From the NCBI GenBank assembly GCA_045536155.1, contig JAZSMZ010000024.1, positions 1-11,704 of the forward strand: 11,704 nt of DNA, given 5' to 3'. Below the pieces are notes generated by a model. The model saw nothing but the letters and a program-made list of their open reading frames with translations. It was not told the origin of the DNA and searched no databases. This stretch comes from JAZQNC01 sp045536155. GTDB taxonomy: Bacteria > Bacillota > Clostridia > Oscillospirales > CAG-272. How positions within the stretch are numbered: the first letter of the stretch is position 1; the number at the start of each line of letters is the position of its first letter. A program made the position numbers and the translations under genes. Below are positions 1 to 6,136 of the stretch, one piece after another.

Positions 1-126
1 TTGTCAGACGATCAGCTGAATGCTTGCGGTGTTCAGCCCGATCTTTTTCGTCTGTCTGTAGGAATAGAAGACGTTGATGATATAATTGCCGATCTTGATC
101 AGGCTCTCGAAAAAGCCGCTAAATAA
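1..126 (+). CDS. metY: C-terminal fragment of a Cys/Met-metabolism PLP enzyme, likely O-acetylhomoserine sulfhydrylase
   Basis: Only the last 41 residues and the TAA stop are in the window; the gene begins upstream. The visible end reads LSDDQLNACGV, then PDLFRLSVGIEDVDDIIADLDQAL. This is the characteristic C-terminal stretch of the cystathionine gamma-synthase/O-acetylhomoserine sulfhydrylase fold (R-L-S-V-G-I-E followed by D-D-I-I-x-D-L). In the family, the Arg of RLSVG binds the substrate carboxylate. The LxxxQL..CGVxPDLxR wording fits the sulfhydrylase branch (methionine or cysteine synthesis from O-acetylhomoserine) better than cystathionine gamma-synthase, but metB or a gamma-lyase cannot be excluded without the pyridoxal-lysine region. 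No strong GC-rich terminator follows. Confidence 0.72.
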   Translation: MSDDQLNACGVQPDLFRLSVGIEDVDDIIADLDQALEKAAK

Positions 127-144
127 CTTAAAAATCTAATATTT

Positions 145-173
145 CACCTATTGAAAATCCTCTGCATATTATA
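145..173 (+). promoter_or_regulatory. Candidate sigma-K-type promoter for the Cys-rich gene
   Basis: CACC at 145-148, 16 bases, then CATATTATA at 165-173. This matches the Bacillus sigma-K consensus (mACm, 15-16 bp, CATAnnnTA) at every defined position. Transcription would start near 180, leaving a leader of about 43 nt. A weaker sigma-A reading exists (TTGAAA at 151, TATACA at 172, spacing only 15). The consensus is short and AT-rich, so a chance match is possible. The Cys-rich coat-like product makes a late mother-cell promoter plausible. Confidence 0.42.
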
Positions 174-220
174 TACAGAAAGCTATCATTAGCTTTAATA
201 TAAAAACGGAGGATTTTTGA
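151..220 (+). promoter_or_regulatory. Long inverted repeat that pairs with the Shine-Dalgarno sequence of the Cys-rich gene
   Basis: Bases 151-164 can pair without interruption with 207-220: 14 pairs, of which 3 are G-U wobbles. The core is AAAATCCTC against GAGGATTTT. The 3' arm contains the ribosome binding site GGAGG (208-212) of the gene starting at 224. A second small hairpin (AAAGCT 179-184 / AGCTTT 191-196, 6-nt loop) sits inside the loop. In RNA read through from upstream, the ribosome site would be masked. RNA started at the candidate promoter (145-173) would lack the 5' arm. Confidence 0.5.
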
Positions 221-223
221 TTT

Positions 224-1057
224 ATGTCAGATAGAAACAATTTCGGCTGCTCCTGTGACGACAACCGTCATTCTGACACCGCTTTGAGCTGCCGCTCATC
301 GCGAGACAATCAGACAAAGGGCGGCTGCGGCATAGATGTCAATCGCATACTTGACAGCTGTCGCGACAAGGATTGTTATGAAAATGTGCGCGTGTTCTTA
401 ACGGGCTGCGGACAGGATGTTATAGAAAAAACAAGCAATATACGCGTAAAGTCTTCAAGTGTAGTATGGACTCAGCTTTCGGTTGAACCTGTACAGTTCA
501 ATCGCGGCTTTTACAGCGTTGACGTACGCTTTTACACCAAATTGGTGTTCGAGGGATGCATTTGCCCCGGAAAGCCCATTGAATTTGAAGGCATCGCGGT
601 AACCGAAAAGCGAGTTGTTCTCTTTGGTTCTGAGGGATGCGTGAAGATTTTCCGCTCAGAGCAGGATGGAAGCGATTTCTGTTCCTGCCCCTGCGATATC
701 AAGGCCGGCAGCAACCTGCCTATCGCGATATGCGAGGTGGCTGATCCTGTGGTGCTCGGATGCAAGGTAATTGAACCGATGAAGTGCAAATGCTGCTGTG
801 CTTGCTGTGATCTTCCCGAAAGAGTATGCCGTTGCTGCTCCGAACCCCTTACCGACTCCAACTGCGCTCGTCATCTCGCTGTAACTCTCGGATTTTTCTC
901 AGTACTCCGCATGGAACGCCCCGGTCAGTACATCATCAGCGCAACCGAGTACAGTGTTCCCGACAAAGAGTGCTGCTCTCCTGAAGAAGATGATCCCTGC
1001 GCGCTTTTCAAAAAGATGTGCTTCCCCGTCAGCGAGTTTTATCCCCCTTCCTGCTGA
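224..1057 (+). CDS. Cysteine-rich hypothetical protein, possibly spore-coat associated
   Basis: A 277-aa protein with 30 Cys (about 11%). Many are clustered: C153-x-C-x-C157, a dense block at 188-205 with runs of two and three Cys, and C250-C251. It has no signal peptide or membrane segment. Residues about 38-145 (NRILDSCRDKDCYENVRV through VDVRFYTKLVFEG to EKRVVLFGSEG) form a beta-rich core free of Cys clusters. I recognise this as an uncharacterised type found in Clostridia, loosely recalling the SPOCS/DUF3794 style, but I cannot assign a family. The ATG start is supported by GGAGG at 208-212, 11 nt upstream. Cys-rich soluble proteins of this kind are often cross-linked spore-surface proteins or metal binders; that role is inferred, supported only by the sigma-K-like promoter upstream. 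The next gene starts 27 bp downstream and is probably co-transcribed. Confidence 0.85.
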   Translation: MSDRNNFGCSCDDNRHSDTALSCRSSRDNQTKGGCGIDVNRILDSCRDKDCYENVRVFLTGCGQDVIEKTSNIRVKSSSVVWTQLSVEPVQFNRGFYSVDVRFYTKLVFEGCICPGKPIEFEGIAVTEKRVVLFGSEGCVKIFRSEQDGSDFCSCPCDIKAGSNLPIAICEVADPVVLGCKVIEPMKCKCCCACCDLPERVCRCCSEPLTDSNCARHLAVTLGFFSVLRMERPGQYIISATEYSVPDKECCSPEEDDPCALFKKMCFPVSEFYPPSC

Positions 1058-1084
1058 ATTAAAATATTGAAATAACGGAAGTTT

Positions 1085-1807
1085 ATGAAAGACGATACTT
1101 TAACAAAAGAAGAGAGCCCGATAATAGGCACTCTAATGGAGCGGACACTCCACGCGACGCTTAAAAGTCACTATGAAAGCGAAAAAACTAAGCAAGAGGT
1201 CCGCTTTATGGGCTTTGTCGCCGATATAAAAAACGACAGCGGTATAATCGAGATACAGACCCGATCGTTTAATGCGATGCGAAAGAAGCTCTCGACCTTC
1301 CTCGAACATGAAAAGGTAACCGTTGTCTATCCTGCGGTGCGAAACAAGTGGCTAATCTGGGTCGATCCGCACACGAGTGAGATGAGCGAGAAGCGCAAAT
1401 CACCCATAAAAGGCGGTATTTACGACGTCTTTAGAGAGCTTTACAGAATAAAGCAGTATTTGACCCACCCAAATTTTCACCTTCGCATACTGCCCGTTGA
1501 CATCGAAGAGTACCGCATCTGCACGCGCTCGATCGACGACCCTCGTCGATCAAACAGATTCGGTTCGACACGTATCGAGCGCATCCCTGTTGGATTTGGC
1601 GATGAGATAGCGATTGACTCTACCGAAGATTACAAAAAGATAATCCCCGACGGTCTTGACGGTGAATTTACCTCGGCTGATTTCGCAAAGATCGCGAAAA
1701 AGAGCCGTTCACTTTCGCAGACGGCGCTTAACGTGCTGACCTTTGTCGGTGCTGTTGAGAGAATCGGCAAAAACAAGAAAAGTATCGTTTACAGAATAAA
1801 CAAATAA
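1085..1807 (+). CDS. Uncharacterised protein with PD-(D/E)XK nuclease-like core and C-terminal winged helix
   Basis: 240 aa. The N-terminal third carries an arrangement typical of PD-(D/E)XK folds: E19 in a helix (GTLMERTLHATLKSHY), then FMGFVAD with D47, then a strand with E56-I-Q58-T, followed by the helix NAMRKKLSTFL. The Q variant in place of Lys (E-x-Q) is known in several nuclease families. The middle (KSPIKGGIYDVFRELYRIKQYL, then ILPVDIEEYRI) has no function I can name. Residues about 193-240 (FTSADFAKIAKKSRSLSQ to KNKKSIVYRIN) look like a winged-helix DNA-binding domain. The start ATG follows CGGAAG at 1076-1081, a weak but well-placed ribosome site. It lies 27 bp after the Cys-rich gene on the same strand and ends at a strong terminator. 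A DNA-processing or DNA-binding role is inferred; it could also be a catalytically dead DNA binder. Confidence 0.82.
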   Translation: MKDDTLTKEESPIIGTLMERTLHATLKSHYESEKTKQEVRFMGFVADIKNDSGIIEIQTRSFNAMRKKLSTFLEHEKVTVVYPAVRNKWLIWVDPHTSEMSEKRKSPIKGGIYDVFRELYRIKQYLTHPNFHLRILPVDIEEYRICTRSIDDPRRSNRFGSTRIERIPVGFGDEIAIDSTEDYKKIIPDGLDGEFTSADFAKIAKKSRSLSQTALNVLTFVGAVERIGKNKKSIVYRINK

Positions 1808-1808
1808 A

Positions 1809-1832
1809 AAGAGCCGCTTTAAAGCGGCTCTT
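1809..1832. terminator. Bidirectional rho-independent terminator
   Basis: A perfect 24-bp palindrome (AAGAGCCGCTTT / AAAGCGGCTCTT). It begins 2 bp after the stop of the + gene and lies 14 bp beyond the stop of the convergent minus-strand gene. On the minus strand it is followed by CTTTTTATTTG; on the plus strand by a weaker T-rich stretch TTCTCTTTTCC. It probably stops both converging transcripts. Confidence 0.9.
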
Positions 1833-1846
1833 CTCTTTTCCTTTGA

Positions 1847-2263
1847 TTATTTGTTTACAACGAATGCATCGAGAGCAGGGGTAACTTCCTCGAAAGGAAT
1901 GGACGATGTCATAACGATGTTGATGTTGTGATTTGCGGTGAACTTATTGAGATTATCGACAAATACCTCAAACTCAGCAATATTATTTTCGCAGATCTTG
2001 AGAGCGGAGTCTATAAAGATATCGGTAACGTCGTGGTTGGATGCTGCAATACCCGAAACGAAGCCGTAGAGGGCGTGAGCGTCGAAAATAAGGTATTCAT
2101 CTGTATCGATAAGGCGGGCCTGGTACTTAACCTCATGAATGAGCTTGTTGCCCTTTTCAATGCAGACAACAGAACCCTTGGTAGCATTGATAGCATCGTT
2201 TACCATAGCGATAAGCTGCTTTGTTTTACCGGTTCCTTTAACTCCAACGATTAATTTGACCAT
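1847..2263 (-). CDS. Small P-loop NTPase of unknown function
   Basis: 138 aa. The N-terminus reads MVKLIVGVKGTGKTK, a clear Walker A (G7-x4-GKT14) immediately after the first strand. A hydrophobic strand ending in Asp (DIFID, 81-85) is the best Walker B candidate. INIVMTSS (114-121) resembles a sensor-1 strand. It has no membrane segment and no recognisable extra domain. At this length it is little more than a bare nucleotide-binding core. Related Clostridial proteins are sometimes labelled as PilT-like, which this sequence does not support, since it lacks the PilT His boxes and N-terminal domain. The start is set by AGGAGG at 2272-2277, 8 nt upstream. It follows pgi by 55 bp on the same strand with no clear terminator or promoter between, so read-through from pgi is likely. 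Function unknown. Confidence 0.85.
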   Translation of the reverse strand: MVKLIVGVKGTGKTKQLIAMVNDAINATKGSVVCIEKGNKLIHEVKYQARLIDTDEYLIFDAHALYGFVSGIAASNHDVTDIFIDSALKICENNIAEFEVFVDNLNKFTANHNINIVMTSSIPFEEVTPALDAFVVNK

Positions 2264-2318
2264 CCTAGTGTCCTCCTAAAAAATAGTTTAGTTTATCTAA
2301 GGGTTTTTGCTTACAAAA

Positions 2319-3686
2319 TTATTTCATTCTCTCTTCGAGAATAACTTTCATTTCCTTGAAATCGACACCTGTCTTGCTTACGCCGGGTTTGCCGAGAAGA
2401 GCATACATATTATCCTTGTATGCTTCAACGCCGGGCTGATCGAAGGGATTGACTCCGAGTATATAACCGGAGATCGCACAAGCGAGCTCGAAGAAATATA
2501 CCATATAGCCGAAGCTGTATGCGCTTCTGTCATCGATCTCGATAACAAGGTTGGGTACATCGCCGTCGTTATGAGCAAGTACGGTTGCGCGGAAAGCTGT
2601 CTTGTTGATCTCATCAAGCGACTTACCGGAAAGGAAGTTGAGTCCGTCGAGGTCGTCGGGATCGTTCTCGATCATGCGGTTCGACGAGGACTTTACAACA
2701 TCGATAACGGTTTCGAATATGAATCTGCGACCCTGCTGGATATACTGACCGAGCGAGTGAAGGTCGGTGGTATTGATAACCGAGGAGGGGTAAATACCCT
2801 TGTGATCCTTACCTTCGCTCTCGCCGTAGAGCTGCTTCCACCATTCAGCGGTAAGCGCCAGTGCGGGATCGTAGGCAACGAAGATCTCGGTAGACTTTTC
2901 CTTTTCATAAAGTACGTTGCGGATAGCGGCGTACTTATAGCAGTCGTTGGCTTCGATATCGGCATCGGTATATGCATTCATGGCGGCATAAGCGCCGTCC
3001 ATCATAGCCTGAATGTCAATGCCTGCAACCGCGATGGGAAGAAGTCCGACGGGAGTAAGAACGGAATAGCGCCCTCCGATGTTATCGGGAACGATAAAGG
3101 TTTCATAACCCTCGGCATCAGCAAATGCTTTGAGCTTACTGCTCTTGCCGTTCTTATCGGTGGTAACGAAGATGCGGTCGCGTGCGCCTTCCTTGCCGTA
3201 TTTTTCAACGATGAGCTTACGGAAGATGCGGAATGCGAGAGCGGGCTCGGTAGTGTTACCTGACTTGGAGATTACGTTGAGGCAGACACTGCGGTCCTTT
3301 ACGAGATCGTAGATCTCATCAAGTGCCTCGGCGGAAAGGGTGTTACCGACGAAGAATACGTCGGGAGTATCCTTTTTTATAAGGTTATAGTTTTGCGATT
3401 TTACAAATTCGATAGCTGCGCGGGCACCGAGGTAGGAACCGCCGATACCGATTACGACGAGGGCACCGTCCTTGCCGCAAAGACTCTTGATCTTTTCGGA
3501 AGCAGCTACGATCTGGCTGAATTCCTCTTTGCTGTGATCGGCAGGAAGAGTGCGCCAACCAACGGGCTGAGTATCTTTAACTCCGTCGAGGGTTTTTACA
3601 GCTTCGTTTACACGGCTCTGCATTGCACGAAGCTCAGCATCGCTTACAGCACCGTTCAAATATTTGGTATTAAGTTTAAGAGACAT
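2319..3686 (-). CDS. pgi: Glucose-6-phosphate isomerase
   Basis: Interconverts glucose 6-phosphate and fructose 6-phosphate in glycolysis and gluconeogenesis; cytoplasmic. At 455 aa it has the short Firmicutes-type length. Visible motifs are the sugar-phosphate-binding loop IGGSYLGARA (81-90), SKSGNTTEPA (140-149), the first PGI signature NIGGRYSVLTPVG (202-214), the segment GESEGKDHKG carrying the expected catalytic Glu, and the second signature GYILGVNPFDQPGVEAYK (407-424) with the conserved FDQxGVExxK. Nothing is missing. The ATG is placed by CCAGGAG at 3693-3699, 6 nt upstream. It has its own consensus promoter at 3721-3749 although dacF lies upstream on the same strand. The small P-loop gene follows 55 bp downstream. 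Confidence 0.98.
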   Translation of the reverse strand: MSLKLNTKYLNGAVSDAELRAMQSRVNEAVKTLDGVKDTQPVGWRTLPADHSKEEFSQIVAASEKIKSLCGKDGALVVIGIGGSYLGARAAIEFVKSQNYNLIKKDTPDVFFVGNTLSAEALDEIYDLVKDRSVCLNVISKSGNTTEPALAFRIFRKLIVEKYGKEGARDRIFVTTDKNGKSSKLKAFADAEGYETFIVPDNIGGRYSVLTPVGLLPIAVAGIDIQAMMDGAYAAMNAYTDADIEANDCYKYAAIRNVLYEKEKSTEIFVAYDPALALTAEWWKQLYGESEGKDHKGIYPSSVINTTDLHSLGQYIQQGRRFIFETVIDVVKSSSNRMIENDPDDLDGLNFLSGKSLDEINKTAFRATVLAHNDGDVPNLVIEIDDRSAYSFGYMVYFFELACAISGYILGVNPFDQPGVEAYKDNMYALLGKPGVSKTGVDFKEMKVILEERMK

Positions 3687-3720
3687 TGAAAACTCCTGGT
3701 GTATAGAATTCCTTGATATT

Positions 3721-3749
3721 ATTATATATCACTCAATTAAAATTTTCAA
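3721..3749 (-). promoter_or_regulatory. Sigma-A promoter of pgi
   Basis: On the minus strand, TTGAAA (3744-3749), a 17-bp spacer, and a perfect TATAAT (3721-3726). The start would be near 3714, giving a leader of about 28 nt with the ribosome site in it. The -35 sits in TTTCTATTGAAAA, a 13-mer also present at the lipoprotein promoter. Confidence 0.88.
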
Positions 3750-3771
3750 TAGAAAATCAATAAATTTTATG

Positions 3772-4887
3772 TTATATCATTAAAAAATTTATAAAAATTC
3801 TTTCCAAAATATCAAAATAGCCCAATCTTTCAACATCGGATGCCGCTTTGATGTCAACACAGCCGACAAGTTTACCGTCACAGCGGTATTCAACAGTTCC
3901 CAAAACATCGTCTTTTTCGACGGGCGCCGATATCTCGTCAGGAAGATTTATGATCTGTTCGACCTTTGCTCCTTTGGGCACAACTGCAGAAAATGTGTCG
4001 TAATACGTGTCAACGCCCTCGCCTTTTCCGCTAAGGACTCTTACCTCTCCTGCACTTTTGCTGTCAAAGTGGGCATAAGAATAATTGGCAAAACCGTAGT
4101 CCAGAAGCTTCTTTGCCGATTCATTTCGTGCATCCCTGCTGGGCGATGCCATGATTACAGCGATCAGCTGCATATCATCGCGCTTTGCGCTTGCCGATAT
4201 GCAAAACTTTGCCTTTGACGTTGATCCTGTTTTGAGCCCGTTTGCTCCGTTATAAAATCGGATAAGTCTGTTTGTGTTGCTCAGCGTAAATGCGCCGTTA
4301 CGGATAGTATCCTGCCAGATTGAGCTGAATTCGAGGATCTTGGGATGGCGCAACAGCTCGGCAGACATTATCGCAATATCACGCGCAGAGGTAACGTGGT
4401 TTTCGGTCGTGTCATCGAGTCCGTTGGTGTTTTCAAAATGAGTTGCTTTGAGCCCGAGCTCGACAGCACGCTGATTCATGCGGGCAACGAACGACTCCTC
4501 GCTTCCCGCGATGAATTCGGCAAGTGCGACCGCCGCATCATTGGCCGATGCTACGGTTACGCTTTTTAAAAGATCCTCAACGCTCATGCTTTCGCCCGGC
4601 GAGAGAAATATCTGCGAGCCTCCCATTGACGCAGCATATTCACTGACCTGCACCATATCCGTAAGGTTGCATTTTCCGCTGTCGATTGCCTCCATCACGA
4701 GAAGCATGGTCATTACCTTTGTGACCGATGCCGGCGGCAAAGCCTCGTCCGCATTATATTCATACAAGACCTGTCCGGTATCAGCCTCGATCAAAATGGC
4801 CGACCGCGCATCCAGATTCAACTCAGCAGCACTTATGTTAATACTTAATAAAACAATTAACATTATAATTGAAATTACTCTTTTCAT
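3772..4887 (-). CDS. dacF: D-alanyl-D-alanine carboxypeptidase (DacF-like, peptidase S11)
   Basis: A penicillin-binding serine peptidase that removes the terminal D-Ala from peptidoglycan stem peptides, acting outside the membrane. The three active-site motifs are present: S54-V-T-K57, S114-A-N116 and K219-T-G221. Residues 1-21 form a signal peptide (MKRVISII, hydrophobic core, then ISAAE). The C-terminal beta domain typical of PBP5-like proteins covers about 275-345, and the last residues (YFDILERIFINFLM) suit an amphipathic membrane anchor. I chose the ATG at 4887, with GGAGG at 4897-4901 nine nt upstream. An in-frame TTG at 4905 lies upstream of that ribosome site and would give a less typical leader. 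In Bacillus, DacF is made under sigma-F and tunes spore cortex cross-linking. A sigma-F-like promoter and a leader hairpin lie upstream. The gene is divergent from azlC. A vegetative dacA/dacB-like role cannot be ruled out. Confidence 0.95.
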   Translation of the reverse strand: MKRVISIIMLIVLLSINISAAELNLDARSAILIEADTGQVLYEYNADEALPPASVTKVMTMLLVMEAIDSGKCNLTDMVQVSEYAASMGGSQIFLSPGESMSVEDLLKSVTVASANDAAVALAEFIAGSEESFVARMNQRAVELGLKATHFENTNGLDDTTENHVTSARDIAIMSAELLRHPKILEFSSIWQDTIRNGAFTLSNTNRLIRFYNGANGLKTGSTSKAKFCISASAKRDDMQLIAVIMASPSRDARNESAKKLLDYGFANYSYAHFDSKSAGEVRVLSGKGEGVDTYYDTFSAVVPKGAKVEQIINLPDEISAPVEKDDVLGTVEYRCDGKLVGCVDIKAASDVERLGYFDILERIFINFLMI

Positions 4888-4928
4888 CGCCGATTTCCTC
4901 CGCAAAAAGTTTAATTTGCATCGGCGAT
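4885..4928 (-). promoter_or_regulatory. dacF leader hairpin presenting the Shine-Dalgarno in a bulge
   Basis: In the dacF mRNA, AUCGCCGAU (4928-4920) pairs perfectly with AUCGGCGAU (4894-4886), which includes the AU of the start codon. Stacked inside is a second 5-bp stem, GCAAA (4919-4915) with UUUGC (4906-4902), closed by an 8-nt loop. The only unpaired interruption is a 7-nt 3' bulge GGAGGAA (4901-4895), which is exactly the ribosome binding site. The pairing is read directly; translational control is inferred. Confidence 0.55.
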
Positions 4929-4932
4929 AAAT

Positions 4933-4964
4933 TAATATCTGCCTATGCTATATTTAAATTATGC
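4933..4964 (-). promoter_or_regulatory. Candidate sigma-F/sigma-G-type promoter of dacF
   Basis: Minus strand: GCATA (4964-4960) matches the sigma-F -35 GYWTA. After 17 bp, GCAGATATTA (4942-4933) matches the -10 GgNRANAHTR at all but the second, weaker position. The start would be near 4926, about 38 nt before the ATG. No good sigma-A promoter was found here. The match is suggestive because B. subtilis dacF is sigma-F-controlled, but the consensus is degenerate. Confidence 0.35.
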
Positions 4965-5004
4965 GAATGGTTTTTCAACTATTCTTTTTTTGTTTTTTCT
5001 GCGA

Positions 5005-5033
5005 TTGACTTTTTTTGTCGAATGGTTTATAAT
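5005..5033 (+). promoter_or_regulatory. Sigma-A promoter of azlCD
   Basis: TTGACT (5005-5010), 17-bp spacer, perfect TATAAT (5028-5033). The start is expected near 5040, giving a leader of about 30 nt with AAAGGAGG (5055-5062) ahead of the azlC ATG. Confidence 0.88.
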
Positions 5034-5069
5034 TACTTTTCGGTAAAACTTTTAAAAGGAGGTAAAAAG

Positions 5070-5792
5070 ATGCGCGAAAAGCTGATAAAAAGCGACTTTC
5101 TCCGAGGCGTTAAAATCGGTATTCCGATATGTCTCGGATACTTTGCCGTTGCTTTTTCGCTCGGTATAACCGCAAAAAACGCGGGACTAAGCGCATTTCA
5201 GGCCGCCCTTACGAGTTTACTGCTCAATGCGTCTGCCGGTGAATATGCCGCATTTGCCGTCATTGCCGCGAGCGGGGGCTATATTGAGATCGCTCTTACC
5301 GAATTTATCGCAAACGCAAGATATCTGTTAATGTCCTGCTCCCTTTCCCAAAAGCTTTCAAGCAAGGCAAAGCTTCCCCACCGTCTGCTTATGAGCCTTG
5401 CCGTTACCGATGAGCTTTTCGCATCGTCGATAGGCGAAGAAGGCAAAGTCAACCCCTCCTTTTATTTTGGAATGATGAGCGTAGCCATGCCCGGCTGGTG
5501 TTTCGGCACACTTTTAGGCGTTGTGATAGGCAATATTCTACCCGCGCGAGTCGTTTCGGCATTGAGCGTGGGACTTTTCGGAATGTTTATAGCAATAGTT
5601 GTTCCCGTAGCGAAAAGAAACCGAGCTGTTTTACTTACAGTTATTTGCGCGATGATCATAAGTTTTGTTTTTGAGCTCATCCCTCTCCTCGCGTCGCTGT
5701 CCTCGGGAATTAAAATCGTAGCTCTTACGGTAATAATCTCCTCTGTCGCCGCGATTCTATGTCCCATAAAGGAGGAAAGCGATGAAGCATAA
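5070..5792 (+). CDS. azlC: AzlC family branched-chain amino acid exporter, large subunit
   Basis: 240 aa, with roughly seven hydrophobic segments: about 15-34, 43-62, 68-86, 131-155, 160-180, 185-205 and 210-232. The segment EFIANARYLLMSCSLS (78-93) is the family hallmark (F-x-x-N-x-R-x-L-x-S). AzlC with AzlD forms a membrane exporter for leucine, isoleucine, valine and analogues; in B. subtilis, loss of control of azl gives 4-azaleucine resistance. The start is the ATG with AAAGGAGG 7 nt upstream; a longer in-frame opening upstream would run across the promoter and is rejected. It overlaps azlD by 11 bp, a sign of translational coupling. No AsnC/Lrp-type regulator gene (azlB) is in the window. 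Confidence 0.95.
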   Translation: MREKLIKSDFLRGVKIGIPICLGYFAVAFSLGITAKNAGLSAFQAALTSLLLNASAGEYAAFAVIAASGGYIEIALTEFIANARYLLMSCSLSQKLSSKAKLPHRLLMSLAVTDELFASSIGEEGKVNPSFYFGMMSVAMPGWCFGTLLGVVIGNILPARVVSALSVGLFGMFIAIVVPVAKRNRAVLLTVICAMIISFVFELIPLLASLSSGIKIVALTVIISSVAAILCPIKEESDEA

Positions 5793-6090
5793 TATCTACA
5801 TCTACATACTTATAGTAGCGGCTGTCACCTATGCTATTCGCGCTTTGCCCCTTACTCTGATACGCAAGCCCATAAAGAGCAAATTTATCCGCTCATTTTT
5901 GTACTACGTACCATACGTTACACTGACAGTAATGACCTTCCCGGCAATCCTTTCGGCAACCAATTCCGTATATTCCGGTCTGTTTGCTTTGATTTTGGGA
6001 ATCATTGTCGCGTATTTAACAGAAAATCTGTTTATCGTTGCTCTTTCGAGCTGTGCTGTCGTATTTATTATTGAACTGTTTATAAAATAA
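5782..6090 (+). CDS. azlD: AzlD family branched-chain amino acid transport small subunit
   Basis: 102 aa with three to four hydrophobic segments: about 4-20, 41-60, 63-80 and 84-101. The diagnostic wording is present: TYAIRALPLTLIRKPIKS, then LYYVPYVTLTVMTFPAIL. This matches the AzlD pattern of R-x-LP near the first segment and YVP(Y)xxLxxMTFPAIL in the second. It is the obligate small partner of AzlC. Its ATG lies inside the last codons of azlC (11-bp overlap), and its ribosome site AAAGGAGG is within azlC at 5768-5775, so the two are translated together. The gene ends 3 bp before a bidirectional terminator hairpin. Confidence 0.95.
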   Translation: MKHNIYIYILIVAAVTYAIRALPLTLIRKPIKSKFIRSFLYYVPYVTLTVMTFPAILSATNSVYSGLFALILGIIVAYLTENLFIVALSSCAVVFIIELFIK

Positions 6091-6133
6091 AAAGGCTTTG
6101 ACATCAACAATTAGTTGACATCAAAGCCATTTT
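6091..6133. terminator. Bidirectional terminator between azlD and the lipoprotein pair
   Basis: GGCTTTGA (6094-6101) pairs with TCAAAGCC (6121-6128). After a 2x2 internal mismatch, TCAAC (6104-6108) pairs with GTTGA (6114-6118) around a 5-nt loop. The plus strand continues with ATTTTTATTT and the minus strand with TTTTTATTTTATA, so both converging transcripts have a U tract. Confidence 0.88.
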
Positions 6134-6136
6134 TAT

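Noticed and set aside
1928..2254. 108-codon plus-strand frame opposite the P-loop gene
   Set aside because: It is antisense to a gene with a clear Walker A and ribosome site, and no domain or start signal is visible.
2307..3263. 318-codon open frame on the plus strand opposite pgi
   Set aside because: It lies wholly antisense to an intact, strongly motif-supported pgi, has no recognisable domain and no convincing ribosome site. Such frames arise from the codon bias of the real gene.
4888..4905. TTG start for DacF at 4905
   Set aside because: The GGAGG ribosome site lies inside this extension, correctly spaced for the ATG at 4887, which also gives a normal signal peptide.
4869..5069. Longer N-terminus for AzlC starting at 4869
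   Set aside because: The extension would cross the dacF leader and the azlCD promoter, and the strong AAAGGAGG directly precedes the ATG at 5070.
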